64,000 nucleotides of DNA. Origin: Larkinella knui. Lineage in GTDB: Bacteria > Bacteroidota > Bacteroidia > Cytophagales > Spirosomataceae. The stretch's first letter is position 1; each line of letters begins with the position of its first letter. Under the pieces are notes generated by a model, which searched no databases, was not told the origin of the DNA, and saw only the letters and a list, made by a program, of their open reading frames with translations. Of the stretch, positions 45,273-53,120 are shown one piece after another. The stretch lies in contig NZ_RQJP01000001.1 in NCBI RefSeq assembly GCF_003858645.1, positions 2,017,487-2,081,486 on the forward strand. The letters are read 5' to 3'. The position numbers were made by a program, and so were the translations under genes.

Positions 45273-47444
45273 ATGTCTGTTCAATTCACCGATAACGTCA
45301 GTGCAGCCGCCAAACGTGACATTCTGGTTCTACAGGAAAAAATTGGCAGTTTTGCTTCGGGCGACATGCCGGAAGAAAACTTTCGGAAATTTCGGCTGGG
45401 ACGTGGCGTGTATGGCCAACGCCAGCCGGGCGTCCAGATGATCCGGATCAAGTTGCCCTACGGCCGGATTACCGCTGATCAGTTGATTCGGATAGCCGAC
45501 ATTTCCGATAAATACGCCACCGGTAATTTGCACGCCACCACGCGGCAGGATATCCAGCTTCACTTTGTAAAATTGGCCGACACGCCCCAACTCTGGTCGG
45601 ATCTGGAGGACGCTAAAATTACCCTGCGCGAAGCCTGCGGTAATACCGTGCGAAACGTAACGGGTTCGGCCAAAGCGGGTATCGATCCCGATGAACCGTT
45701 CGACATAACGCCTTACGCCTACGCTATTTTCGATTATCTGCTTCGTAATCCGATCTGCCAGGAAATGGGCCGGAAGTTCAAAATTGCCCTGTCGTCGAGC
45801 GAAAAAGATGCGGCTTACGGATACATGCACGATGTGGGTCTGGTTCCCCGAATCAACGCCGAAGGCAAACAGGGTTTTAAAGTTATGGTGGGTGGCGGTT
45901 TGGGCGCACAACCCTATATGGCCGAAACCGCTTTTGAATTTCTGGAAGAAGATAAAATCATTCCGTTTATTGAAGGTGCCATCCGCGTTTTTGACCGTTA
46001 TGGCGAACGGACCCGGCGGCATAAAGCCCGGATGAAATTTCTGTTGCAGGACATCGGACTGGACGAATTTTTACGCCGGATTGAAGAAGAACGCCTGGCA
46101 TTGAAGAACAAAACGTATGCTATCAACACCGATTTGGGTGGCTCGGATGCAGAATCTGTTCATTCAGGGTTGCAATCCGCAACAGAGAACATCGGGAATG
46201 CTACGGGGTCGTCCGGCGATTCCGATGAGCGGTACCAGGCCTGGTTGAAAACCAATGTTTTCGAACAGAAACAAAAAGGATGGTATGCCGTTCAACTGCG
46301 CGTTTTGCTGGGCGATATGCACTCCGACAAAGCGCGGGCGCTGGCTTCGCTGGTTAAACAATACGCGGGTGACGACATTCGGGTAACCGTCAACCAGGGC
46401 TATTTACTGCGCTTCGTTCGTCCGGAAAACCTGCCCGCTTTGTATGCCGGTCTGGATACGTTAGGTCTGGCAACACCCGGTTTCGATTCGACAGCCGACA
46501 TTACCACCTGCCCCGGTACGGACACCTGTAACCTCGCCATTTCGAGCAGCTACGGGATTACGCGGGTGCTGGAAAAAATGATGACCGCCGAGTTTCCCGA
46601 CCTGATTTACAACAGCGATATCAAGATCAAGATTTCGGGCTGCATGAACGGTTGCGGGCAGCATTCGGTTGCCAACATCGGTTACCACAGCAGTTCGGTC
46701 AAAAACGGAGCCTATGTCATTCCGGCTTTGCAGGTATTGCTCGGGGGCGGTTTTAATGGCAAAGGCGAAGGTTTATTCGGGGATAAAGTCATTAAAATCC
46801 CGACCAAGCGCGGCCCGGATTCGCTGCGGATGCTGCTGAATGATTATGAAGCCAACGGTTTCGAAGGTGAATACTACAGCGACTACTACGCCCGCCAGGG
46901 AAAAAACTATTTCTACACGCTGCTGAAACCGCTGGCCGATCTGAAAACTCTGTCACAGGATGATTATACGGACTGGGATCATACGGAACAGTTTGTGACC
47001 GAAATCGGGATTGGTGAGTGCGCGAGTGTCATGATCGACCTCGTTGCTACCACGCTGACCGAAGCCGCCGAAAAACTGGGCTGGGCGCGCGAAGCGCTTA
47101 ATGAAAGCCGTTGGGCCGATGCCATCTATCACGCTTATAATGTGTTCATTACCGGCGCGAAAGGCAGTTTGATGACGAAAGATATCAATACCAATACCCA
47201 ACACGGTGTTGTGAGTGATTTCGACAAAAACTTCATTGGCGAAAAAGGATTTCATACTGAAGAAGGCGGTTTTAAAGCGTTGGTTTTCAGCATTAATAAA
47301 AATGAACCAACGGAAGAATTCGCCCGCTTGTTCATCACCCAGGCCGAGTCCTTTATCGAGAACGTGAAAGCGTATCGCGAACGCCAGATTGAACAGGATG
47401 GTCTGCCGGAATTGCGCGAACTGGTCATTGCCAAAGACAGCTAA
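45273..47444 (+). CDS. Sulfite/nitrite reductase, siroheme type
   Basis: A 723-residue siroheme iron-sulfur protein. It takes six electrons to reduce sulfite to sulfide, most likely from ferredoxin. The two halves have the repeated fold, with HATTRQDIQLHFV and NTVRNVTGSAKAG in the first and the cluster-siroheme motifs TCPGTDTCNLAIS and SGCMNGCGQHSVANIGY in the second. A linker rich in serine, glycine and glutamate (around SDAESVHSGLQSATENIG) lies near 300-325. The start is the ATG at 45273 (MSVQFTDNVSAAAKRD). The following siroheme genes supply its cofactor; nitrite reduction cannot be ruled out, but the context is sulfate assimilation. Confidence 0.93.
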   Translation: MSVQFTDNVSAAAKRDILVLQEKIGSFASGDMPEENFRKFRLGRGVYGQRQPGVQMIRIKLPYGRITADQLIRIADISDKYATGNLHATTRQDIQLHFVKLADTPQLWSDLEDAKITLREACGNTVRNVTGSAKAGIDPDEPFDITPYAYAIFDYLLRNPICQEMGRKFKIALSSSEKDAAYGYMHDVGLVPRINAEGKQGFKVMVGGGLGAQPYMAETAFEFLEEDKIIPFIEGAIRVFDRYGERTRRHKARMKFLLQDIGLDEFLRRIEEERLALKNKTYAINTDLGGSDAESVHSGLQSATENIGNATGSSGDSDERYQAWLKTNVFEQKQKGWYAVQLRVLLGDMHSDKARALASLVKQYAGDDIRVTVNQGYLLRFVRPENLPALYAGLDTLGLATPGFDSTADITTCPGTDTCNLAISSSYGITRVLEKMMTAEFPDLIYNSDIKIKISGCMNGCGQHSVANIGYHSSSVKNGAYVIPALQVLLGGGFNGKGEGLFGDKVIKIPTKRGPDSLRMLLNDYEANGFEGEYYSDYYARQGKNYFYTLLKPLADLKTLSQDDYTDWDHTEQFVTEIGIGECASVMIDLVATTLTEAAEKLGWAREALNESRWADAIYHAYNVFITGAKGSLMTKDINTNTQHGVVSDFDKNFIGEKGFHTEEGGFKALVFSINKNEPTEEFARLFITQAESFIENVKAYRERQIEQDGLPELRELVIAKDS

Positions 47445-47452
47445 GAAATGAT

Positions 47453-47521
47453 GAGTTAAGAGTTAAGAATTAAGAGTTGTATGCGTCAGCCAACTCTTAA
47501 TTCTTAATTCTTAACGCTTAA
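47453..47521. repeat. Inverted repeat, type R1 copy 2
   Basis: A perfect 17-base stem (47463-47479 with 47491-47507) built of TTAAGAATTAAGAGTTG and longer flanks of GAGTTAAGAG type. The loop core, GTATGCGTCAGCC at 47479-47491, is the reverse complement of the loop of the copy at 1230-1287. It fills the gap before cobA. Confidence 0.85.
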
Positions 47522-47531
47522 CTCGTTATTC

Positions 47532-48284
47532 ATGAAATTAACGTTGGTAGGTGCGGGTCCCGGTGATCCGGATTTGATAACTTTAAAGGGTGTAAAAGCT
47601 TTACAGCAGGCCAATGTGGTCATGTACGATGCGTTGGTGCACCCCGATTTACTGGATTATTGCAAGCCGGATGCCTTAAAAGTCTACGTTGGCAAACGGT
47701 TGAACGAATACTCGTGTACGCAGGAAGAAATCAACCCGTTGATTGTACATTATGCGCAGAATTACGGCACGGTCGTGCGGCTGAAAGGCGGTGATTCGTT
47801 CATTTTCGGGCGCGGGTATGAGGAGATGGAATACGCCCGGCAACACGGTATTGAAACGGAAGTAATACCGGGTTTGTCGAGCAGCTATGCCGTTCCGGCG
47901 CTGGCAGGAATTCCACTCACCACACGCGGGGTCAGTGAGAGCTTCTGGGTGGTTACCGGCACTACAAAAACCGGTCAACTCTCGCAGGATCTGCACCTGG
48001 CCGCACAATCGACAGCTACAGTGGTGATTCTGATGGGCATGCACAAACTGGCCGAAATCATGACGGTTTTCGGCGAATGCGGCAAAGCCGATTTGCCGGT
48101 TGCGATCATCCAGAACGGTTCCTTGACCGAAGAACAGGTCGTTACCGGAAACGTATCGACCATTCTGGAGCAAGTGTCCACCTCCCGGATTAGCTCCCCG
48201 GCCATCATCGTCGTCGGCGAAGTTGCCCGGCTGCGGGAATTACAACTAACTGATTTACAGCAGTCCATCGCTGATAATGAATAA
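47532..48284 (+). CDS. cobA: Uroporphyrinogen-III C-methyltransferase
   Basis: A 250-residue SAM-dependent enzyme that makes precorrin-2 from uroporphyrinogen III, the first step to siroheme. Motifs are LVGAGPGDPDLITLKG at the N-terminus, VVMYDALVHPDLL, VRLKGGDSFIFGRGYEE, EVIPGLSSSYAVPALAGIPLTTRG, and VVILMGMHKL. It is a separate protein rather than part of a fused CysG; the other activities are in the next gene. Confidence 0.96.
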   Translation: MKLTLVGAGPGDPDLITLKGVKALQQANVVMYDALVHPDLLDYCKPDALKVYVGKRLNEYSCTQEEINPLIVHYAQNYGTVVRLKGGDSFIFGRGYEEMEYARQHGIETEVIPGLSSSYAVPALAGIPLTTRGVSESFWVVTGTTKTGQLSQDLHLAAQSTATVVILMGMHKLAEIMTVFGECGKADLPVAIIQNGSLTEEQVVTGNVSTILEQVSTSRISSPAIIVVGEVARLRELQLTDLQQSIADNE

Positions 48285-48286
48285 TT

Positions 48287-48377
48287 TGATAGGAACGCGG
48301 ATTGAACGGATGTAACGGATTTACACAGATTTATCCGCTTTTTATCCGTTACATCCGTTCAATCCGCGTTCCTATCA
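48287..48377. repeat. Inverted repeat, type R4
   Basis: A perfect 34-base stem (48287-48320 with 48344-48377) with a 23-base loop. The outer part is TGATAGGAACGCGGATTGAA. A related sequence lies in the start of the beta-propeller gene at 34356-34430. Confidence 0.9.
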
Positions 48378-48398
48378 CCATTCCTTTCCTGCTGCTGT

Positions 48399-48968
48399 AT
48401 GAACACCCTCTTCCCGATTTTCGTAAAAATTGAAAACCTGCAAACGCTGGTGGTGGGCGGAGGCTATGTCGGTTTGGAGAAAGTGACGGCTTTGTTATCC
48501 AACGCCCCCCATGCGCCCGTTACGCTGGTATCGCCTGAAATACGCCAGGAAATCGTCGACCTCGCCGGTCAACATCCTAATCTTCAGCTGATTTACGCTT
48601 TCTATTCTCCCAACCATCTGGACAACAACGATTTGGTTATTGTCGCCACCAATAATAAAGCCGTCAACCGTCAGATCCAGGTCGATTGCAAAACCCGTCG
48701 CATTCTGGTCAATGTGGCCGATACGCCCGATTTGTGCGATTTTTACCTCAGTTCGGTTGTCAAAAAAGGAGATTTGAAAATTGCCATTTCGACAAACGGA
48801 AAATCGCCGACTTTCGCCAAACGGTTTCGGGAAGTGCTGGAAGAAATTCTGCCGGATTCCCTTCAGGAAACGCTGGACAATCTGCAAGCGATTCGCAACC
48901 GGCTAAAGGGCGATTTTCAGCACAAAATGGAGCGGCTGAATGAGATTACGAAAGTGATGAAATCCTAA
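48399..48968 (+). CDS. Precorrin-2 dehydrogenase / siroheme ferrochelatase (Met8/CysG-N type)
   Basis: A 189-residue NAD-binding enzyme that oxidises precorrin-2 and inserts iron to give siroheme. The Rossmann loop is TLVVGGGYVGLEKV; IVATNNKAVN, RILVNVADTPDLCDFYL and the catalytic KGDLKIAISTNGKSPTFAK follow. The helical C-terminus (about 140-189) is that of Met8. Together with cobA it gives the full siroheme route for the sulfite reductase. Its stop overlaps the opposing gene by four bases. Confidence 0.93.
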   Translation: MNTLFPIFVKIENLQTLVVGGGYVGLEKVTALLSNAPHAPVTLVSPEIRQEIVDLAGQHPNLQLIYAFYSPNHLDNNDLVIVATNNKAVNRQIQVDCKTRRILVNVADTPDLCDFYLSSVVKKGDLKIAISTNGKSPTFAKRFREVLEEILPDSLQETLDNLQAIRNRLKGDFQHKMERLNEITKVMKS

Positions 48969-49300
48969 AAATGGGGTAATAATTCCGCCAGATTCAGCGG
49001 TTCTTTGCGTAGAATGAAGACGTAAATCAGCCCGGCCAACACCAGATACATCACAATCAGCCATTTCTTTTTCTGCTCAAACTCGGCGGGATGATGGTGG
49101 TAATCATAGTACATCGAAGCGGACAGGGCCATGACCATTAAAAAGAAGGAGAACACCGCACAGTCGGTCCGGTAGACGGAAATTTCCCGCATGAACCGGG
49201 CACCCATCAGAATATACAGCAGCCAAAAACCGAACCCGGCGCGGTATAAATAGACGCTGAACCGCCGGTCGTTTTTTAAATCAAATAGTCGGTCCGACAT
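48965..49300 (-). CDS. Small membrane protein of unknown function
   Basis: A 111-residue protein with about three hydrophobic segments (near 20-38, 45-62, 82-97). A charged N-terminus MSDRLFDLKNDRRF and a histidine-rich loop DYHHHPAEFEQKKKW lie between them. I do not recognise a family. It overlaps the stop of the siroheme gene and is transcribed away from the OsmC gene. Confidence 0.65.
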   Translation of the reverse strand: MSDRLFDLKNDRRFSVYLYRAGFGFWLLYILMGARFMREISVYRTDCAVFSFFLMVMALSASMYYDYHHHPAEFEQKKKWLIVMYLVLAGLIYVFILRKEPLNLAELLPHF

Positions 49301-49390
49301 GATTGTCAGGAATTTATTCGAGTGAAATTACGTAATTTATAAGAAACTACCAATTTTGTAGCCGGTAGGTATACCATTAACGAAAAAACC

Positions 49391-49852
49391 ATGCAAAGTG
49401 AGCAATCCAATACCGTTTCTCCCCCATTAAAAACGATGAAAGTGGAGCTAAACCGGGTCGATGATGCGTTCCATTTTGAAGCAACCGGTGTTTCTGATGT
49501 GCCCATCCATATCGATGGCGCTGTCGACATCGGCGGCCACAATGCCGGAGCACGGCCGATGGAAATGCTGCTGATGGGTCTGGCCGGATGCAGCGCGATC
49601 GATGTGATTCTGATTTTGAAAAAACAACGCCAGGTAATCGAGGATTTCCGCATTACCGTTGAAGGGCAGCGGCCCGCCGATACCGTTCCCGCTCCTTTTC
49701 AAACCATTCACCTGCATTATACGTTAAAAGGCGATCTGGACGAAGACAAGGCCCGCCGGGCGATCGACCTGTCGATGGATAAATATTGTTCGGCAACCGC
49801 CCAGCTCCGGCCAACAGCCAGCATCAGCTATTCGCTGACCATTGAGAAATAA
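49391..49852 (+). CDS. OsmC-family peroxiredoxin-like protein
   Basis: A 153-residue protein of the OsmC/Ohr superfamily, often reducing organic hydroperoxides. The first catalytic cysteine is in MLLMGLAGCSAIDVILILKK and the second in SMDKYCSATAQLRP; the arginine near PHARPMEM-type GARPMEML also fits. The spacing corresponds to the YhfA-like branch of OsmC rather than Ohr. Translation could start at residue 16 (MKVELNRV); I keep the first ATG. Confidence 0.9.
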   Translation: MQSEQSNTVSPPLKTMKVELNRVDDAFHFEATGVSDVPIHIDGAVDIGGHNAGARPMEMLLMGLAGCSAIDVILILKKQRQVIEDFRITVEGQRPADTVPAPFQTIHLHYTLKGDLDEDKARRAIDLSMDKYCSATAQLRPTASISYSLTIEK

Positions 49853-49974
49853 AAAACAGATTCGGGAGGACCGACCAGAGCCATGAGAAAAACCGGTCGT
49901 TAGTAGTCAGATTACGAAGGTTTTGTCTTTTTTCTCTGGTCGACTCGCTCCGCTCCAAAATCTTTTATATGCTT

Positions 49975-50009
49975 CAAGGCTTTTGAACCCGAAAGCCTTT
50001 TTTTATTTT
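49975..50009 (+). terminator. Terminator-like hairpin just before thyA
   Basis: AAGGCTTT pairs with AAAGCCTT around GAACCCG and is followed by TTTTTATTTT, ending seven bases before the thyA start. It may end transcripts from OsmC, or act as an attenuator for thyA. Confidence 0.55.
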
Positions 50010-50015
50010 GGCACC

Positions 50016-50810
50016 ATGAAACAATACCATGACCTGCTTCGCCATATTCTGGCAAACGGAACCCGTAAAACCGACCGAACCGGCACCGGTACACTCAGCG
50101 TTTTTGGCTACCAGATGCGGTTTGATTTACAGGAAGGCTTTCCGCTGGTGACCACGAAAAAGATCCACCTCAAGTCGGTTATTCACGAATTGCTGTGGTT
50201 TATCAAAGGCGATACGAATATCAATTACCTGACCGAACACGGCGTTAAAATCTGGGACGAATGGGCGGACGAGAACGGGGAACTAGGGCCCGTTTATGGC
50301 AAACAATGGCGCAGTTGGGAAGCCCCCAACGGCATGCTTATCGACCAGTTGCAGGACGTTTTGAAGCAACTGAAATACCGCCCCGATTCCCGCCGGATGA
50401 TTGTTTCGGCCTGGAATCCGGCCGACGTTCCGAACATGGCTTTACCGCCCTGCCACGCTTTGTTTCAGTTTTACGTCGCCGAAAACCGGCTTTCGTGCCA
50501 GTTATACCAACGCAGTGCGGATGTGTTTCTGGGGGTTCCTTTCAACATTGCCTCCTACGCGCTGCTGACGATGATGATTGCTCAGGAATGTGGCTACGAA
50601 GCCCATGAGTTCATCTGGACGGGCGGTGATACGCATCTGTACCTCAACCATTTGGACCAGGTCAACCTGCAGCTTTCCCGCGAACCGCGCCCCCTACCGG
50701 TCATGAAAATCAATCCGGCCGTGAAGTCGATTTTTGATTTCAAATACGAAGATTTTAAGCTGGAGAACTATGATCCGTATCCGGCGATTAAAGCGCCGGT
50801 TGCCGTCTGA
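50016..50810 (+). CDS. thyA: Thymidylate synthase
   Basis: A 264-residue enzyme, the exact length of E. coli ThyA, that methylates dUMP to dTMP using methylenetetrahydrofolate. The start is the ATG at 50016 ([16 protein letters not shown]); the frame upstream is not similar. The catalytic cysteine lies in [14 protein letters not shown], the phosphate arginines in [10 protein letters not shown] and [16 protein letters not shown], and [12 protein letters not shown] near the C-terminus. The end is [11 protein letters not shown]. dihydrofolate reductase is not in the window. Confidence 0.98.
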   Translation: MKQYHDLLRHILANGTRKTDRTGTGTLSVFGYQMRFDLQEGFPLVTTKKIHLKSVIHELLWFIKGDTNINYLTEHGVKIWDEWADENGELGPVYGKQWRSWEAPNGMLIDQLQDVLKQLKYRPDSRRMIVSAWNPADVPNMALPPCHALFQFYVAENRLSCQLYQRSADVFLGVPFNIASYALLTMMIAQECGYEAHEFIWTGGDTHLYLNHLDQVNLQLSREPRPLPVMKINPAVKSIFDFKYEDFKLENYDPYPAIKAPVAV

Positions 50811-50899
50811 CGTACCCACGGGCTTAGTCCGTGAGATTCTCGATATATTGCCAGTGGCTGATCATGCTAGGATCTGACGGACTAAAGTCCGTGGGTACG
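50811..50899. repeat. Inverted repeat, type R3 copy 3
   Basis: CGTACCCACGGGCTTAGTCC at 50811-50830 faces ACGGACTAAAGTCCGTGGGT at about 50877-50896. The right arm includes the last codons and stop (TAG) of the 2TM protein gene on the reverse strand. Confidence 0.85.
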
Positions 50900-51166
50900 T
50901 TTGAGTTTTTCATATTCGCGTTCGGCCAGACTTTTTTCGTTAAAGCCGTGGTAAACACTGAAGTAATGAGAGATTAAGCCGATTCCCCAGCCCAATGTTG
51001 TCCAGATCGGCCAGGGATACACACCCCACCTTTCCCGAAAAACTAAAAAGATAATCAGCCAGATCAGCCAGAGAACAACATTGACAAACAGATAAGTCCG
51101 CAGATGCATTTTAAAGCCAGCCCGGGCTTTCGCCTGCTTCCAAAGATGAGGGTCGCGTGTGTCCAT
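50882..51166 (-). CDS. 2TM-domain protein
   Basis: A 94-residue protein of the Bacteroidota 2TM domain family: LWKQAKARAGFKMHLRTYLFVNVVLWLIWLII, a second helix near WTTLGWGIGLISHYF, and the conserved AEREYEKLK. In some histidine kinases this domain is fused, here it is free. The C-terminal RTHGL and stop are encoded by the R3 repeat. Confidence 0.88.
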   Translation of the reverse strand: MDTRDPHLWKQAKARAGFKMHLRTYLFVNVVLWLIWLIIFLVFRERWGVYPWPIWTTLGWGIGLISHYFSVYHGFNEKSLAEREYEKLKRTHGL

Positions 51167-51310
51167 GTAGGGGAGCTACGATTGTTGGAGAATTTAAGTT
51201 ACTGAGATTCGAAACATAAACCATGCGTTCGGCCAACTTTCTTTTGCAGCGGGACTGTAAGTAAACTTATTTGATTTTCTGGTCACAAAAACCGCCTTTT
51301 AACCACCACC

Positions 51311-53008
51311 ATGTCCAACACCGAAATTATCGATATTCTGGAACTGACCGCAAAATTGATGGAACTCCACGATGTGGATGCGTTCAAAACCAGAGCGTTT
51401 CAATCAGCCGCTTTCAATCTTGACAAAATCAGCGAAGATCTTTCCAAATTGTCGTTTCCGGAACTGATCAAGTTGCCGGGAATCGGAAAATCCGTAGCAG
51501 GTAAAGTATTGCAGATTATTGAAACCGGCCGACTCCAGGACCTCGATGATTTGCTGGCCCAGACGCCCGAAGGGGTTATGGAAATGTTTCGGATCAAGGG
51601 CATCGGTGCTAAAAAAATCCGGGTCATCTGGCGCGAACTGGGAATCGATACGTTGCGGGATTTACGGCTGGCCTGCGAAAATGGCGAAATTGCCAAAATC
51701 AAGGGGTTTGGCGAAAAAACCCAACAGGCTATTCTGGACTCACTGGCTTTTCTGGAAAACCAGACCGGCAAGCTCCGCATGGACAAAGCCGAGGCACTGG
51801 CCAACCTGTTGCTCGATGTGTTCGAAAAAGAATTTAGCCGAGTCGAAATTACCGGACAGATCCGGCGCAAAATCGAAGAAGTCGATACGGTGCAATTCAT
51901 CGTCAGCACCACCGATCCGATTGCGGCTTTTGACTTTCTTAATTCCCTTTCGTATCTCGAACAGAATGAAATTGACTCCTCTCCTTTCGTGTGGCGCGGT
52001 CAGACCAGCGGCTATGAGGTTCTGATTGAGGTGATTACAACGAGCCCGGATCAGATTGAAAGTCAAGCCTTTATTCATTCGGCGGCTGAAAAGCATCTGG
52101 CAACCATCGGTTCTTCGGGCTGGACCCTGCTCAGGACCAGCATGGCTTTTCCGGCCGAAACCGAAGAAGCGGTTTATCAGCGGACGGGACTTCCGTTCAT
52201 TGTTCCCGAAATGCGGGAAGGCGGTACGGAGTTTGACTGGGCGCAGCGCCACACGCCCAACGACCTTGTCACCTGGGATGCCCTGCGCGGTATTCTGCAC
52301 AACCACAGCACCTATTCCGATGGCAAACACTCGCTCGAACAAATGGCGGCCTATTGCCGGGAGTTGGGGTTTGCCTATTTTGGCATCGCCGATCACTCCC
52401 AGTCGGCCACCTACGCCAAGGGGCTGGAACCCTACCGCATCCAGCAGCAGCACGAAGAAATCGACCGGCTCAATGAACAGTTCGGCGGTTCGTTCAAAAT
52501 CCTGAAAGGAATCGAGTCCGACATTTTGGGCGATGGCAGCCTCGATTACAGCGACGACATTCTGGCGTCGTTCGATTACGTCGTTGCGTCCGTGCACTCC
52601 AATCTGACGATGAGCAGCGAAAAAGCCACCGCCCGGCTGATCAATGCCATTCAAAATCCATATACGACCATTCTGGGCCATCCGACGGGCCGCCTGCTTC
52701 TGGCCCGGGCGGGGTATCCCATCGACTACAAAGCCGTGATCGATGCCTGTGCTCAACACGGTGTCGTGATTGAAATCAATGCCAGCCCGTGGCGGCTCGA
52801 CCTCGACTGGCGCTGGGTTCAGTATGCCATCAATCAGGGTGTGATGCTCAGTATCAATCCGGATGCCCACGAGATGGCCGGTTTTCACGATATGCACTAC
52901 GGCATTGCCGTTGCCAGAAAGGGCGGCTTAACCAAAGACATGACTTTTAATGCGCTGGATTTGCCGGAAATAGAAACGTACTTACAAAAAAGGAAACAGC
53001 AGGCCTAG
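51311..53008 (+). CDS. polX: PolX-like protein with intact PHP domain and degenerate polymerase site
   Basis: A 565-residue protein with the domain order of bacterial PolX: helix-hairpin-helix region (LPGIGKSVAGKV at 55-66 and RIKGIGAKKI at 94-103), X-family polymerase core (about 150-310), and PHP phosphoesterase domain (about 325-560). The polymerase motif at 181-196 reads TGQIRR and VDTVQF, where active PolX has GSxRR and GDxDxL; one catalytic aspartate (D192) stays while the second is valine, and the third, around 235-240, is also gone (EVLIEVI). The PHP metal residues are kept: LHNHSTYSDG, IADHSQSA, GIESDIL, VASVHSN, GHPTGR and NPDAHE. I infer a nuclease or phosphoesterase rather than a polymerase. 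Confidence 0.9.
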   Translation: MSNTEIIDILELTAKLMELHDVDAFKTRAFQSAAFNLDKISEDLSKLSFPELIKLPGIGKSVAGKVLQIIETGRLQDLDDLLAQTPEGVMEMFRIKGIGAKKIRVIWRELGIDTLRDLRLACENGEIAKIKGFGEKTQQAILDSLAFLENQTGKLRMDKAEALANLLLDVFEKEFSRVEITGQIRRKIEEVDTVQFIVSTTDPIAAFDFLNSLSYLEQNEIDSSPFVWRGQTSGYEVLIEVITTSPDQIESQAFIHSAAEKHLATIGSSGWTLLRTSMAFPAETEEAVYQRTGLPFIVPEMREGGTEFDWAQRHTPNDLVTWDALRGILHNHSTYSDGKHSLEQMAAYCRELGFAYFGIADHSQSATYAKGLEPYRIQQQHEEIDRLNEQFGGSFKILKGIESDILGDGSLDYSDDILASFDYVVASVHSNLTMSSEKATARLINAIQNPYTTILGHPTGRLLLARAGYPIDYKAVIDACAQHGVVIEINASPWRLDLDWRWVQYAINQGVMLSINPDAHEMAGFHDMHYGIAVARKGGLTKDMTFNALDLPEIETYLQKRKQQA

Positions 53009-53120
53009 ATTGCGGTACTGATCGAATATTGTATGTAATTTTAATCTCATGTTTATTCGTTATTTACTACTCAATATTTGATCTTTACAAGATCGAACCA
53101 ATTATTACGACCTGACGTAC

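Noticed and set aside
49923-50015. Upstream start for thymidylate synthase
   Set aside because: It would translate a terminator hairpin; the ATG at 50016 gives the standard 264 residues.
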